From Spirochaetia bacterium (GTDB taxonomy: Bacteria > Spirochaetota > Spirochaetia > DTKZ01): DNA of 16,158 bases. The stretch covers positions 1 through 16,158 of the forward strand of contig JAISXE010000177.1 in NCBI GenBank assembly GCA_031270615.1, in the 5' to 3' direction. This document shows, piece by piece, positions 6,927-13,800 of this stretch; positions within the stretch are counted from its first letter, which is position 1; each line of letters begins with the position of its first letter. The notes under the pieces are model-generated. The model was not told the origin of the DNA. It worked only from the letters and a program-made list of their open reading frames with translations, and did not search any database. Position numbers and translations under genes: made by a program.

Positions 6927-8210
6927 ATGGATTTTGAGATTCAGTTAGCCTATATAGACCCCGGAACGGGGAGCATTTTATTCTCGATTCTTATCGGATG
7001 CGCCACCGCCCTGTATTTTGTGGGGAAGGCGGCGTTTATTAAAGTGAAATTTCTTATAACGGGAAAAGGAACATCTTCGGCGTCAGGATATTCCCCCTTT
7101 GTTGTATACAACGAGGGCAAACAGTACTGGAATGTTTTTAAGCCTGTTCTTGAGGAATTTGAAAAACGCGGTATTTCTGTTGTATATTATACCTCGGCAA
7201 AGGATGATCCTTTTTTTGATGAATCGTTCCGACATGTAACAGGAACATATATCGGAGAGGGGAACAAGGCGTGTATGCGTCTGAATTTTTTGCAGGCCGA
7301 CATATGTCTTATGACAACGCCAAGCCTTGAAGTGTATCAGCTTAAGCGTTCAAAAGGGGTAAAGCATTACGCCCATATTCTTCATGATACGGGGGATGTT
7401 ACATTTTACCGGCTTTTCGGCATCGACTGGTTCGATTCCATTTTGCTTTCCGGAGAATACCAGAAGAAGGATATTCGCGAACTGGAGCGCATAAGGAAAA
7501 CGCGCGAAAAGGAATTGGTTGTTGTCGGCAGCGCCTATCTAGATGTGCTGCGGGAAAAAAAGGAGCTGATGCAGACTCAAGGGACTTTTAAGGAATCATC
7601 GCGCGAAGGCTCTGCGTATACCGTACTGGTTTCTCCCTCCTGGGGTTCCGGGGCGCTTCTTTCGGCTTTTGGAGAGAAGCTCCTTGACCCTCTTGTGCAC
7701 ACCGGCTGGCGGATTATTGTCCGTCCTCATCCCCAGTCCCGCAAATCGGAAATGGGCATACTTGCGCGGCTCCAGGCACGCTATGCGGAGGCCGCAAATG
7801 TTGAGTGGGATTATTCCCCGGAAAACCTTCTGTCCCTGTCGCGGGCCGATGTGATGATATCCGATTATTCGGGCATTATTTTTGATTTTGTTTTTCTTTT
7901 TGAAAAACCCGTATTATACGCAAGTTCCCACTTCGATCTGGAAATGTACGACGCGAGCGACATTGACCATGCCCCGTGGAAATTTGAAGCGGTAAAAACA
8001 TTTGGAATTGAATTGAACGACGAACAGCTGTGCACTATACAGGAGATTATTTTGCGCGCGTGTGAAAACAAAGAATTTGGTGAGGCCGTAAAACGCGCGC
8101 GGGATACGGCGTGGCAGCATATCGGGGAAAGCGGAAAACGCGCCGCGGATTATCTTGTTTCCCGGCAGAGTCTGTGTTCGGGTGCCGCAGGAGGTCCGGA
8201 ACATGTCTGA
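6927..8210 (+). CDS. CDP-glycerol glycerophosphotransferase-like protein, membrane-anchored; candidate CDP-AEP transferase
   Basis: A 427-residue protein. A single hydrophobic segment at about residues 15-33 anchors it, followed by a cytoplasmic domain of the TagB/TagF family, recognised by SPSWGSGALL (236-245), RPHPQS (266-271) and SDYSGIIFDF (312-321). The family uses CDP-glycerol or CDP-ribitol to add polyol phosphates to teichoic-acid-like acceptors. Here the directly coupled upstream gene makes CDP-AEP, and no CDP-glycerol synthesis gene is present, so I infer that it transfers the phosphonoethylamine group from CDP-AEP. That substrate change is unproven. The gene is less GC-rich than the upstream pathway genes, as is its partner downstream, with which it overlaps by 8 nt. 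Confidence 0.82.
   Translation: MDFEIQLAYIDPGTGSILFSILIGCATALYFVGKAAFIKVKFLITGKGTSSASGYSPFVVYNEGKQYWNVFKPVLEEFEKRGISVVYYTSAKDDPFFDESFRHVTGTYIGEGNKACMRLNFLQADICLMTTPSLEVYQLKRSKGVKHYAHILHDTGDVTFYRLFGIDWFDSILLSGEYQKKDIRELERIRKTREKELVVVGSAYLDVLREKKELMQTQGTFKESSREGSAYTVLVSPSWGSGALLSAFGEKLLDPLVHTGWRIIVRPHPQSRKSEMGILARLQARYAEAANVEWDYSPENLLSLSRADVMISDYSGIIFDFVFLFEKPVLYASSHFDLEMYDASDIDHAPWKFEAVKTFGIELNDEQLCTIQEIILRACENKEFGEAVKRARDTAWQHIGESGKRAADYLVSRQSLCSGAAGGPEHV
8189..8194 (+). promoter_or_regulatory. Ribosome-binding site deciding the YidC-sulfatase start
   Basis: AGGAGG lies 8 nt before ATG 8203. This favours ATG 8203 over the in-frame TTG at 8155, which would add 16 poorly hydrophobic residues inside the upstream gene. 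Confidence 0.8.
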
Positions 8211-10935
8211 GGTTCTTTATTTAATAATAATAATGCCCCTGGAGCTTATCATTGAAACCGCCTACACTTTTTTCTTTGTTACGGTGCGGGGCAATTATGG
8301 CTTCGCCCTTGTGGGCGTAAGCGTCTTTGTGAGTTTTCTTTGTCTTCCGCTGTATGCGCAGGCGGAGAGCTTGCAGGAAAAGGAGCGCGCGATTCAGCGG
8401 AAAATGCAGAAGCGCAGAGAAAGTATTCGTACGCATTTTAAGGGGGACGAACGGTATTTGATTCTTTCAATGTACTACCGGGAGAACCATTATCACCCGC
8501 TGATGGCTTTGCGTGGTTCCATGAGTCTTTTAATCCAGATTCCCTTTTTTATAGCCGCATACTCCTTTCTTTCCCATCTTGAGGTCCTCAAAGGTGCAAG
8601 TTTTTTTGTTATCCCCGATCTTGGCGCTCCTGATGGCCTTTTGCGGCTGGGCTCTTTTTCTATTAATATTCTTCCTGTTATTATGACGCTGATAAACATT
8701 GTGTCGGGCGCGATATACGCGCGGGGTTTTCCTTTTCGGGAACGTGCGCAGTTGTATATAATGGCCCTGATTTTTTTTGTTCTTTTGTATGCTTCGCCTG
8801 CGGCCCTTGTGATATACTGGACATGCAACAATATTTTTTCTTTGATAAAAAACATTTTGTATAAATTAAAGAATCCAAAAAAAATATTGCCGGTTGGCGT
8901 AATAATCGCTTTTGTATGTCTTGCCGCCGCGTGCATATATATTGTTTCTTTTCGTCCCCACAGCAAGGAAATTACAAAAACAATAGCCATTACTGTTTCT
9001 ATTCTTGCCGCAGGAATACCGCTGTATGCTGCGGGGATCCGGTTTGCGGGAAAGAGGTTTTTTTCTCACCTCAAAAATCAGCAAAAGGATATACGGGTTC
9101 TGTTTTTTCTTTCCTGCGCCGCCGCATGGCTTTTATGCGGAATCGTTATACCGTTTAATGTGGCCGCTTCTGATCCCTCGGAATTTTCTTTTCTCGCAGA
9201 GAATCCCAGCCCGTTTGGGGTTTTAATCCCAGCGGTTTTGGCCGTGAGCGGGCTGCTGGTGTTTTGGCCGGGATATATATTTCTTATTTCTTCAAGAAAA
9301 GTCAGGATTTTTTTCTCTTTCGGGATGGCCGCGCTGGTTATATTGGGAATAATTAATGCCTTTGGATTTCCGGGCAGCTATGGAATGCTGTCCAAAACGT
9401 TAACCTTTCCCCTGGGGGTGAACTTTTACGGAACCTCGCCGTTTTGGGTATCAAATATTTTTGTATGCGTCGCTATTTTATTCGGGTGTGCGCTGGTGTA
9501 TAGATCGGGTAAAATAAAAATTCTTTCCGCATTAATGACCATCTTAATCATGGGCGGCTGCGCGGCCGCGCTCTGGAAGGCGGTGGATATTCAACAAGGA
9601 TATAGCGCGCACCGCGAGGTAGTGCTGAGTAACGAAACATACGCCCGTGCGGATAAAAAACCACAGCCGGTTGTTCAGCTTTCTGAATCAGGTAAAAATG
9701 TGTTTATTATTATGATTGACCGGGCCGTCAGCGCCTTTTTCCCCCTGATTCTTGAGGAAAGGGAAGAACTCAAATCGGCTTTTTCCGGGTTTGTGTATTA
9801 TCCCAATACCGTATCGTTTTTTGGCTCTACGATTTTTGGGGCGCCGCCCATTTTTGGAGGATACGAATACACCCCGGAAAAATTTCATGAAAGAAAAGAC
9901 AAGCCCATGGTGGACAAACACAATGAGGCGCTTTTGCTGCTGCCCACGCTGTTTCAGCAGCAAGGCTATACGGTTTCCGCCTTTGATTTGCCCTACGTTA
10001 ATTATCAGAATATGCCGGATATTTCTTTTTTTACCTCGCGGGGCATTAATTCGGAAAATCTTATGGGGAAATACGATCGGATTTTTATTGAAGAACTTGG
10101 AGAGGATGCGCCTGTGGAAATAAAACCAGACCTGGTGCTTCGCCGTAATTTTGTGATGTTTAGCTTGTTTGCTATTGCTCCCCCCGCTTTGCGAACAGCC
10201 GTATACCGGGATGGTTCATACTGGAATGCCGTAGGCAATGACCGGCAGGATATAGTGCTGGCGCTCAGTAGTTACTCGGAATTGCATTATTTACCCCAGC
10301 TCACCTCCATAACCAAAGAGGGAAATACCCTAACGCTGCTGGTGAATAATTTAACCCATAGCGCCGCATGGCTGCAGTATCCCGACTACACGGTCAAGGC
10401 GCGGGTAACGGATTTGGGGCCGGACCGTTTTTACGGGGATTCGTTCGCTTTTCAGGATTACCATGTCCATGTCGCAGCTTGTCTACTTTTGGCAAAATGG
10501 TTTGATGTATTGCGGGAGCAGGGGGTATATGACAACACGCGCATTATTATTGTTGCGGATCATGACCAGGCAGGCATTTTTAAGCCCTTCATTACGGAAG
10601 AAATGAATCAAATTATCGCTGACCATAATCCGATTTTGCTGGTAAAGGATTTTTACGCGAAAGGAGAGGTAAAGACAGATATGAGCTTTATGACCAACGC
10701 CGATGTTCCTCTGCTTGCGACGCAGGGGTTGATCTCCTCTCCTGTAAATCCCTTTACAGGAAAGGAGCTAAAACCCGACAAAGACAATGGCGTCAATATT
10801 TTGCTGAATGGTTTTACCCAGCCCCATAATTTTCCTGATTACCGGGTCTTGCGCGGGGATTCCGAATTCCATCACGTGAAAGACAATATTTTTGAAAAGA
10901 AGAACTGGACCAAGTTTACCTGGCAAGGCGATTAG
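8203..10935 (+). CDS. YidC/Oxa1-domain and sulfatase-domain fusion membrane protein
   Basis: A 910-residue polytopic protein. Residues 1-220 follow the YidC/Oxa1 core: NYGFALVG near residue 31, an RRESI-bearing cytoplasmic loop, SLLIQIPFFIAAY (108-120), NILPVIMTLIN (155-165) and SPAALVIYWTCNNIFSLIK (198-216). About seven further hydrophobic segments follow between 229 and 456. Residues 498-910 form an alkaline-phosphatase/sulfatase-fold domain as in LtaS and EptA: metal Asp506 in MIDR, candidate nucleophile Thr543 in FFGSTIFG, and ADHD (785-788). Such enzymes move phospho-head groups between lipids and glycans outside the membrane, so I infer transfer of phosphonoethylamine or of a polymer. 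The conserved groove arginine of YidC (E. coli R366) aligns with Ser44. It overlaps the transferase gene by 8 nt and ends the operon. Confidence 0.88.
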   Translation: MSEVLYLIIIMPLELIIETAYTFFFVTVRGNYGFALVGVSVFVSFLCLPLYAQAESLQEKERAIQRKMQKRRESIRTHFKGDERYLILSMYYRENHYHPLMALRGSMSLLIQIPFFIAAYSFLSHLEVLKGASFFVIPDLGAPDGLLRLGSFSINILPVIMTLINIVSGAIYARGFPFRERAQLYIMALIFFVLLYASPAALVIYWTCNNIFSLIKNILYKLKNPKKILPVGVIIAFVCLAAACIYIVSFRPHSKEITKTIAITVSILAAGIPLYAAGIRFAGKRFFSHLKNQQKDIRVLFFLSCAAAWLLCGIVIPFNVAASDPSEFSFLAENPSPFGVLIPAVLAVSGLLVFWPGYIFLISSRKVRIFFSFGMAALVILGIINAFGFPGSYGMLSKTLTFPLGVNFYGTSPFWVSNIFVCVAILFGCALVYRSGKIKILSALMTILIMGGCAAALWKAVDIQQGYSAHREVVLSNETYARADKKPQPVVQLSESGKNVFIIMIDRAVSAFFPLILEEREELKSAFSGFVYYPNTVSFFGSTIFGAPPIFGGYEYTPEKFHERKDKPMVDKHNEALLLLPTLFQQQGYTVSAFDLPYVNYQNMPDISFFTSRGINSENLMGKYDRIFIEELGEDAPVEIKPDLVLRRNFVMFSLFAIAPPALRTAVYRDGSYWNAVGNDRQDIVLALSSYSELHYLPQLTSITKEGNTLTLLVNNLTHSAAWLQYPDYTVKARVTDLGPDRFYGDSFAFQDYHVHVAACLLLAKWFDVLREQGVYDNTRIIIVADHDQAGIFKPFITEEMNQIIADHNPILLVKDFYAKGEVKTDMSFMTNADVPLLATQGLISSPVNPFTGKELKPDKDNGVNILLNGFTQPHNFPDYRVLRGDSEFHHVKDNIFEKKNWTKFTWQGD

Positions 10936-11183
10936 TTTGAACCGCTCCACCCGTCCGATAAAGGGAAAATCGCCGACCGCGCGAAAAACACGGCCCGCCT
11001 CGCCGGCGGGGATAAAAAATTCTATGTGAAAAGCGCCGTTTTTCCTCTGCGTCCTAAAAGTACGGGCCGCGGTTTAATTCCCCGGATTACAATCCTCTTG
11101 CGTAACGGGAACCGCTCATTTATAATCCGGCGTTCGGCCTGTTAATTTTTTGCTGCCTTCCCGCGCCCGCCTTTATTGAATAC
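10936..11183. other. Intergenic stretch between convergent genes, with an open frame after the TAG
   Basis: No confident gene. The frame of the upstream 910-residue gene stays open for 69 codons past its TAG, to a TAA at 11143-11145. Its codon use is like the locus, but it has no start signal and no recognisable family. The opposite strand is also partly open. It may be a decayed gene remnant or chance. A CCCGCC/GGCGGG hairpin with a 5-nt loop lies near 10998-11014 without a T-run, so it is at best a weak terminator for the operon. Confidence 0.3.
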
Positions 11184-11216
11184 AGTTGTTTAGAAACCCT
11201 AGGTTTCTAAACAACT
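11184..11216. repeat. 15-bp perfect inverted repeat between convergent genes, containing the GT4 stop codon
   Basis: AGTTGTTTAGAAACC and its exact complement are separated only by CTA. On the minus strand this trinucleotide is the TAG stop of the glycosyltransferase gene, so the stem arms include its last five codons. The position between convergent genes suggests a two-way transcription block, but neither side has a T-run, so it is not a standard intrinsic terminator. A protein-binding palindrome is the alternative. Confidence 0.8.
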
Positions 11217-12329
11217 TCCCCCTGAAATGACTTCTTCATAAACCTTCATTGTTTTTTCGTACATAGCATCAAAGGTAAACTCTTCCTCAAATCTTCTGCG
11301 TCCGGCCTGTCCCATAGCCTTGCGCGTTTCTTCCGAAGCGATTAACTCCGCGAGCCTTGCGCCAAGGGCTTCCTCATTTTCTTTTTCGACCAAATATCCC
11401 GTTACTCCCTCCAGAACCGATTCCCCGCATCCGCCCACGTCCGTGGCAATCACCGGCAGTCCTGAGCGCATCGCTTCCAGGATGCTTCGGGGAAAACCCT
11501 CCCACTTCGACGCCAGCACAAACACATCCGCCTCCGCGAGCCGCCGGGGAATATCCAGCCGCTGTCCGGCGAAGTCTATCCTTTCGGCTATGCCCAGCTC
11601 CGCCGCGAGGCCTTGGATTTTTTCCGTATCCGGCCCGTCGCCGACAAGTTCCAGGTTCCAGTTTTTGTCCCTGATCCTCGCCAAAGCCCGCAGCAGCGTG
11701 GGATGGTCTTTTTGCCTCTGGAAGCGGGCGACCATGATGAGGCGGACTGTCCCGTTATGCGCCATGCGCGTATGGCGCGCGCGCAGGGCCTCCTCCACCT
11801 CGGGCATGCCGTTATGGATGGTGATGAGTTTTTCCGCCTTTACGACCTTGCGCTCCAGGGCGAGCTTCCTGTCGAACCCGGATACCGTGATGATTTTTTT
11901 GCACATCTTTGAGGTAAGCCGTTCGATGTTTTCAACAAAAAAACGCTGCGCGCCGGAAATGCCCTCGGCGAACTGCCAGCCGTGCGCCGTAAAGATGGCG
12001 GGAATGCCCAGGCTCCGGGCGGCGATGCGGCCCACCATGCCGGCCTTTGCCGTATGGGTGGAAACAATAGAAGGTTTCAATTTTTTTAGAAGGCGGCGGG
12101 TTTCCAGAATCGCGAGAAAGTCCCGGACCGGCCTGATGGGGCGTACCAGGTTTTTTATAACCAGAAAGGCGATGTTTTTTTCCGCCAGCATGCGGGAGAG
12201 TTCCCCTTCGCAGCCGGCAAGTACCGTAACCCTGTGGCCGCCGGAGGCAAGCCGGAAAGCGAGGTCCCGCACATGAATCTGCGCGCCGCCTATGGAATCC
12301 GCCCTGGTTACGATAAAGGCAATATGCAT
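11199..12329 (-). CDS. GT4-family glycosyltransferase
   Basis: A 376-residue GT-B glycosyltransferase when started at the ATG at 12329, which places MHIAFIVTRADSIGGAQ at the N-terminus, as is standard in the family. An in-frame ATG at 12368 would add 13 residues. Donor-site residues are Arg202 and Lys207 in ARFQRQKD, and Glu277 with Glu285 form the EX7E motif in WEGFPRSILEAM. GTHG-like AHGWQF (115-120) lies in the first domain. It probably builds a surface polysaccharide or lipid-linked oligosaccharide from a nucleotide-sugar; the exact donor cannot be read. No clear Shine-Dalgarno is seen at either start. It is transcribed against both neighbours, and its last codons lie inside a 33-nt palindrome. 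Confidence 0.88.
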   Translation of the reverse strand: MHIAFIVTRADSIGGAQIHVRDLAFRLASGGHRVTVLAGCEGELSRMLAEKNIAFLVIKNLVRPIRPVRDFLAILETRRLLKKLKPSIVSTHTAKAGMVGRIAARSLGIPAIFTAHGWQFAEGISGAQRFFVENIERLTSKMCKKIITVSGFDRKLALERKVVKAEKLITIHNGMPEVEEALRARHTRMAHNGTVRLIMVARFQRQKDHPTLLRALARIRDKNWNLELVGDGPDTEKIQGLAAELGIAERIDFAGQRLDIPRRLAEADVFVLASKWEGFPRSILEAMRSGLPVIATDVGGCGESVLEGVTGYLVEKENEEALGARLAELIASEETRKAMGQAGRRRFEEEFTFDAMYEKTMKVYEEVISGGSCLET

Positions 12330-12376
12330 ATATGCAAAATAGCGTTTTTTTTGTAAGTTATCAATCATACATAAGA

Positions 12377-12395
12377 ATTATAAGGATTGATTATA
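12377..12395 (-). promoter_or_regulatory. Candidate promoter (-10 boxes) of the GT4 gene
   Basis: On the minus strand two exact TATAAT hexamers lie at 12390-12395 and 12377-12382. The nearer one would start transcription near 12370, leaving a leader of about 40 nt before the ATG at 12329, which favours that start over 12368. No good -35 box is visible; the region where it should be is an A/T run at the edge of the 12408-12726 repeat. Confidence 0.4.
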
Positions 12396-12474
12396 AGAAA
12401 AAAGGGGTGCGATTATTTTTTTGGCATACAGGTCCGCGAACCGCGGTTCCACAACCGGAAGCCCCTGGGTGCGC

Positions 12475-12528
12475 CAGGGGCTGGTCGCAATCCTGAAGAC
12501 AGGATTGCTGCTCGCCCATGCATCCCGG
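12475..12528 (+). repeat. Core module, copy 1
   Basis: CAGGGGCTGGTC (12475-12486), then the stem-loop GCAATCCTG-AAGA-CAGGATTGC (12487-12508), then TGCTCGCCCATGCATCCCGG (12509-12528). The same flanks around a different stem occur on the opposite strand at 15327-15380, and without the stem at 15425-15464. Confidence 0.8.
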
Positions 12529-12646
12529 ATTGAAGCGGAAATACAGCCCTCCGGGCTTTGTTCCGATAGGTATGGATTGTATGGCGCTCACCTGTCTGCG
12601 GCAGGTGAGCGCCAACGGAATCCTGCAAGCCCGCCGCAGGCGGGCT

Positions 12647-12670
12647 GAGGAATTGGAGCGGAAAGCCCGG
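12647..12670 (+). repeat. 24-nt tail module, copy 1
   Basis: This stretch starts GAGGAATTGGAGCGG and ends AAAGCCCGG. It is perfectly repeated in inverted orientation at 15296-15319, about 2.6 kb away. Confidence 0.9.
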
Positions 12671-12750
12671 CTGGATTTTTCGGCTTTGCCGAAAAATCCA
12701 CGGGCGCCCGAAAAAAAACAATCGCAGGCCCGAAAAAACGGAGAGGAACA

Positions 12751-13800
12751 ATGAAAATTCTGGTGACGGGAGCGGCCGGATTTATCGGCTTTTATGCGGC
12801 CTCCGCGCTGGCGCGCAGGGGCGATGAGGTTGTTGGGCTTGACTGCATCAACGACTATTATGATCCTGAGCTCAAATACGCGCGTCTTGCGGAAGCGGGA
12901 ATAGGCGGCGCGGGGGAATCCGGAAAACCCGTGCGGAGCGAAAAATTTCCGAATTACCGTTTTGTGCGGCTTGACCTTGAAGACAGGGAGGGACTTGGGA
13001 AGCTGTGCGCGGGCGAAAAGTTTGACGCCGTGTGCCACCTTGCGGCCCAGGCGGGCGTCCGCTACAGCCTGAGGAATCCCCATGCCTACGCGGGGGCCAA
13101 CCTTAGCGGGTTTCTTAATGTGCTGGAGGCGGTGCGCCAAAACGGGATTATGAACCTGTGTTACGCCTCAAGTTCCAGCGTGTACGGCCTGAATACCCGC
13201 CAGCCTTTTTCAACGAAGGATGTCGTGGACCATCCGGTAAGCCTGTACGCGGCGACGAAAAAGGCGAACGAGCTTATGGCCCACGCCTACAGCCACCTGT
13301 ACGCGGTTCCGGCGACGGGTCTGCGGTTTTTTACCGTGTACGGCCCCTGGGGCAGGCCCGACATGGCGTATTTCCTTTTTACCGGGGCCGTGCTTGAAGG
13401 CAGACCCATCACCATCAACAATTTTGGCGACATGAGGCGGGATTTTACTTATATCGACGATATTGTTGAAGGCATCCTAAGGGTTCTTGATAAACCCGCG
13501 GCGGCGGATCCCGCGTGGAAGGCGGAAAGCCCGGATCCCTCCTCTTCCTCCGCGCCGTGGAAGGTGTATAATATAGGCAGGGGAAGCCCCGTGGGGCTTA
13601 TGGATTTGGTGAGGGCCGTCGAAACTGAAACAGGAAAGACGGCGGAGAAAATTCTGAAACCTATGCCCGCGGGGGACGTGCCCGCGACCTGGGCGGATAC
13701 CCGCGACCTGGAGAGGGATTTCGGATACAAACCTCGGGTGGATCTGCAAACCGGCATAGGAAATTTTGTGCGCTGGTACAGGGAGTTTTATGGAAAATAG
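12751..13800 (+). CDS. UDP-glucuronate 4-epimerase
   Basis: A 349-residue extended short-chain dehydrogenase that converts UDP-glucuronate to UDP-galacturonate. The NAD-binding GAAGFIG is at 7-13 and the catalytic Tyr166-x3-Lys170 pair is in SLYAATKKANE. Family-specific signatures are GLDCINDYYDP (29-39), HLAAQAGVRYSL (96-107), FFTVYGPWGRPDM (193-205) and RDFTYIDDIVEG (230-241); these match the CapI/LpsL-type glucuronate epimerases rather than GalE. A GGAG-AGGA purine stretch at 12740-12747 precedes ATG 12751, only about 15 nt beyond the repeat element, so its promoter must lie in or across that element. It overlaps the next gene, which supplies its substrate. Confidence 0.92.
   Translation: MKILVTGAAGFIGFYAASALARRGDEVVGLDCINDYYDPELKYARLAEAGIGGAGESGKPVRSEKFPNYRFVRLDLEDREGLGKLCAGEKFDAVCHLAAQAGVRYSLRNPHAYAGANLSGFLNVLEAVRQNGIMNLCYASSSSVYGLNTRQPFSTKDVVDHPVSLYAATKKANELMAHAYSHLYAVPATGLRFFTVYGPWGRPDMAYFLFTGAVLEGRPITINNFGDMRRDFTYIDDIVEGILRVLDKPAAADPAWKAESPDPSSSSAPWKVYNIGRGSPVGLMDLVRAVETETGKTAEKILKPMPAGDVPATWADTRDLERDFGYKPRVDLQTGIGNFVRWYREFYGK

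Larger units (their letters stand above)
12408..12726. mobile_element. MITE-like hairpin-array element with terminal inverted repeats
   Basis: The ends are TGCGATTATTTTTTT at 12408-12422 and AAAAAAAACAATCGCA at 12711-12726, which match as inverted repeats at 14 of 15 positions. Between them are closely spaced perfect stems. These are a 12-bp palindrome at 12438-12449; 8 bp at 12461-12481; 9 bp at 12487-12508; 12 bp (GGCGCTCACCTG) at 12583-12613; 8 bp at 12628-12646; and 13 bp (TGGATTTTTCGGC) at 12672-12700. There is no credible protein. Its internal modules recur near 15300-15465. No clear target-site duplication was found, so mobility is inferred only from the ends and the recurrence. It occupies most of the gap between the GT4 and epimerase genes. 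Confidence 0.65.

Noticed and set aside
11184..11216. Intrinsic terminator
   Set aside because: The stem is strong, but no T-run follows on either strand, so it is listed as a palindrome of unknown role.
12672..12710. Terminator formed by the 13-bp stem and the following CGGGCGCCCG
   Set aside because: On the plus strand it is followed by A residues, not T. In the minus direction the T-run precedes the stem instead of following it.
12408..12726. CRISPR array
   Set aside because: The stems are all different in sequence and spacing; there is no regular direct repeat with spacers.
12421..12754. Short open frames on both strands across the 12.4-12.75 kb repeat
   Set aside because: They consist of hairpin and repeat sequence, and the stem changes between copies preserve pairing rather than codons.
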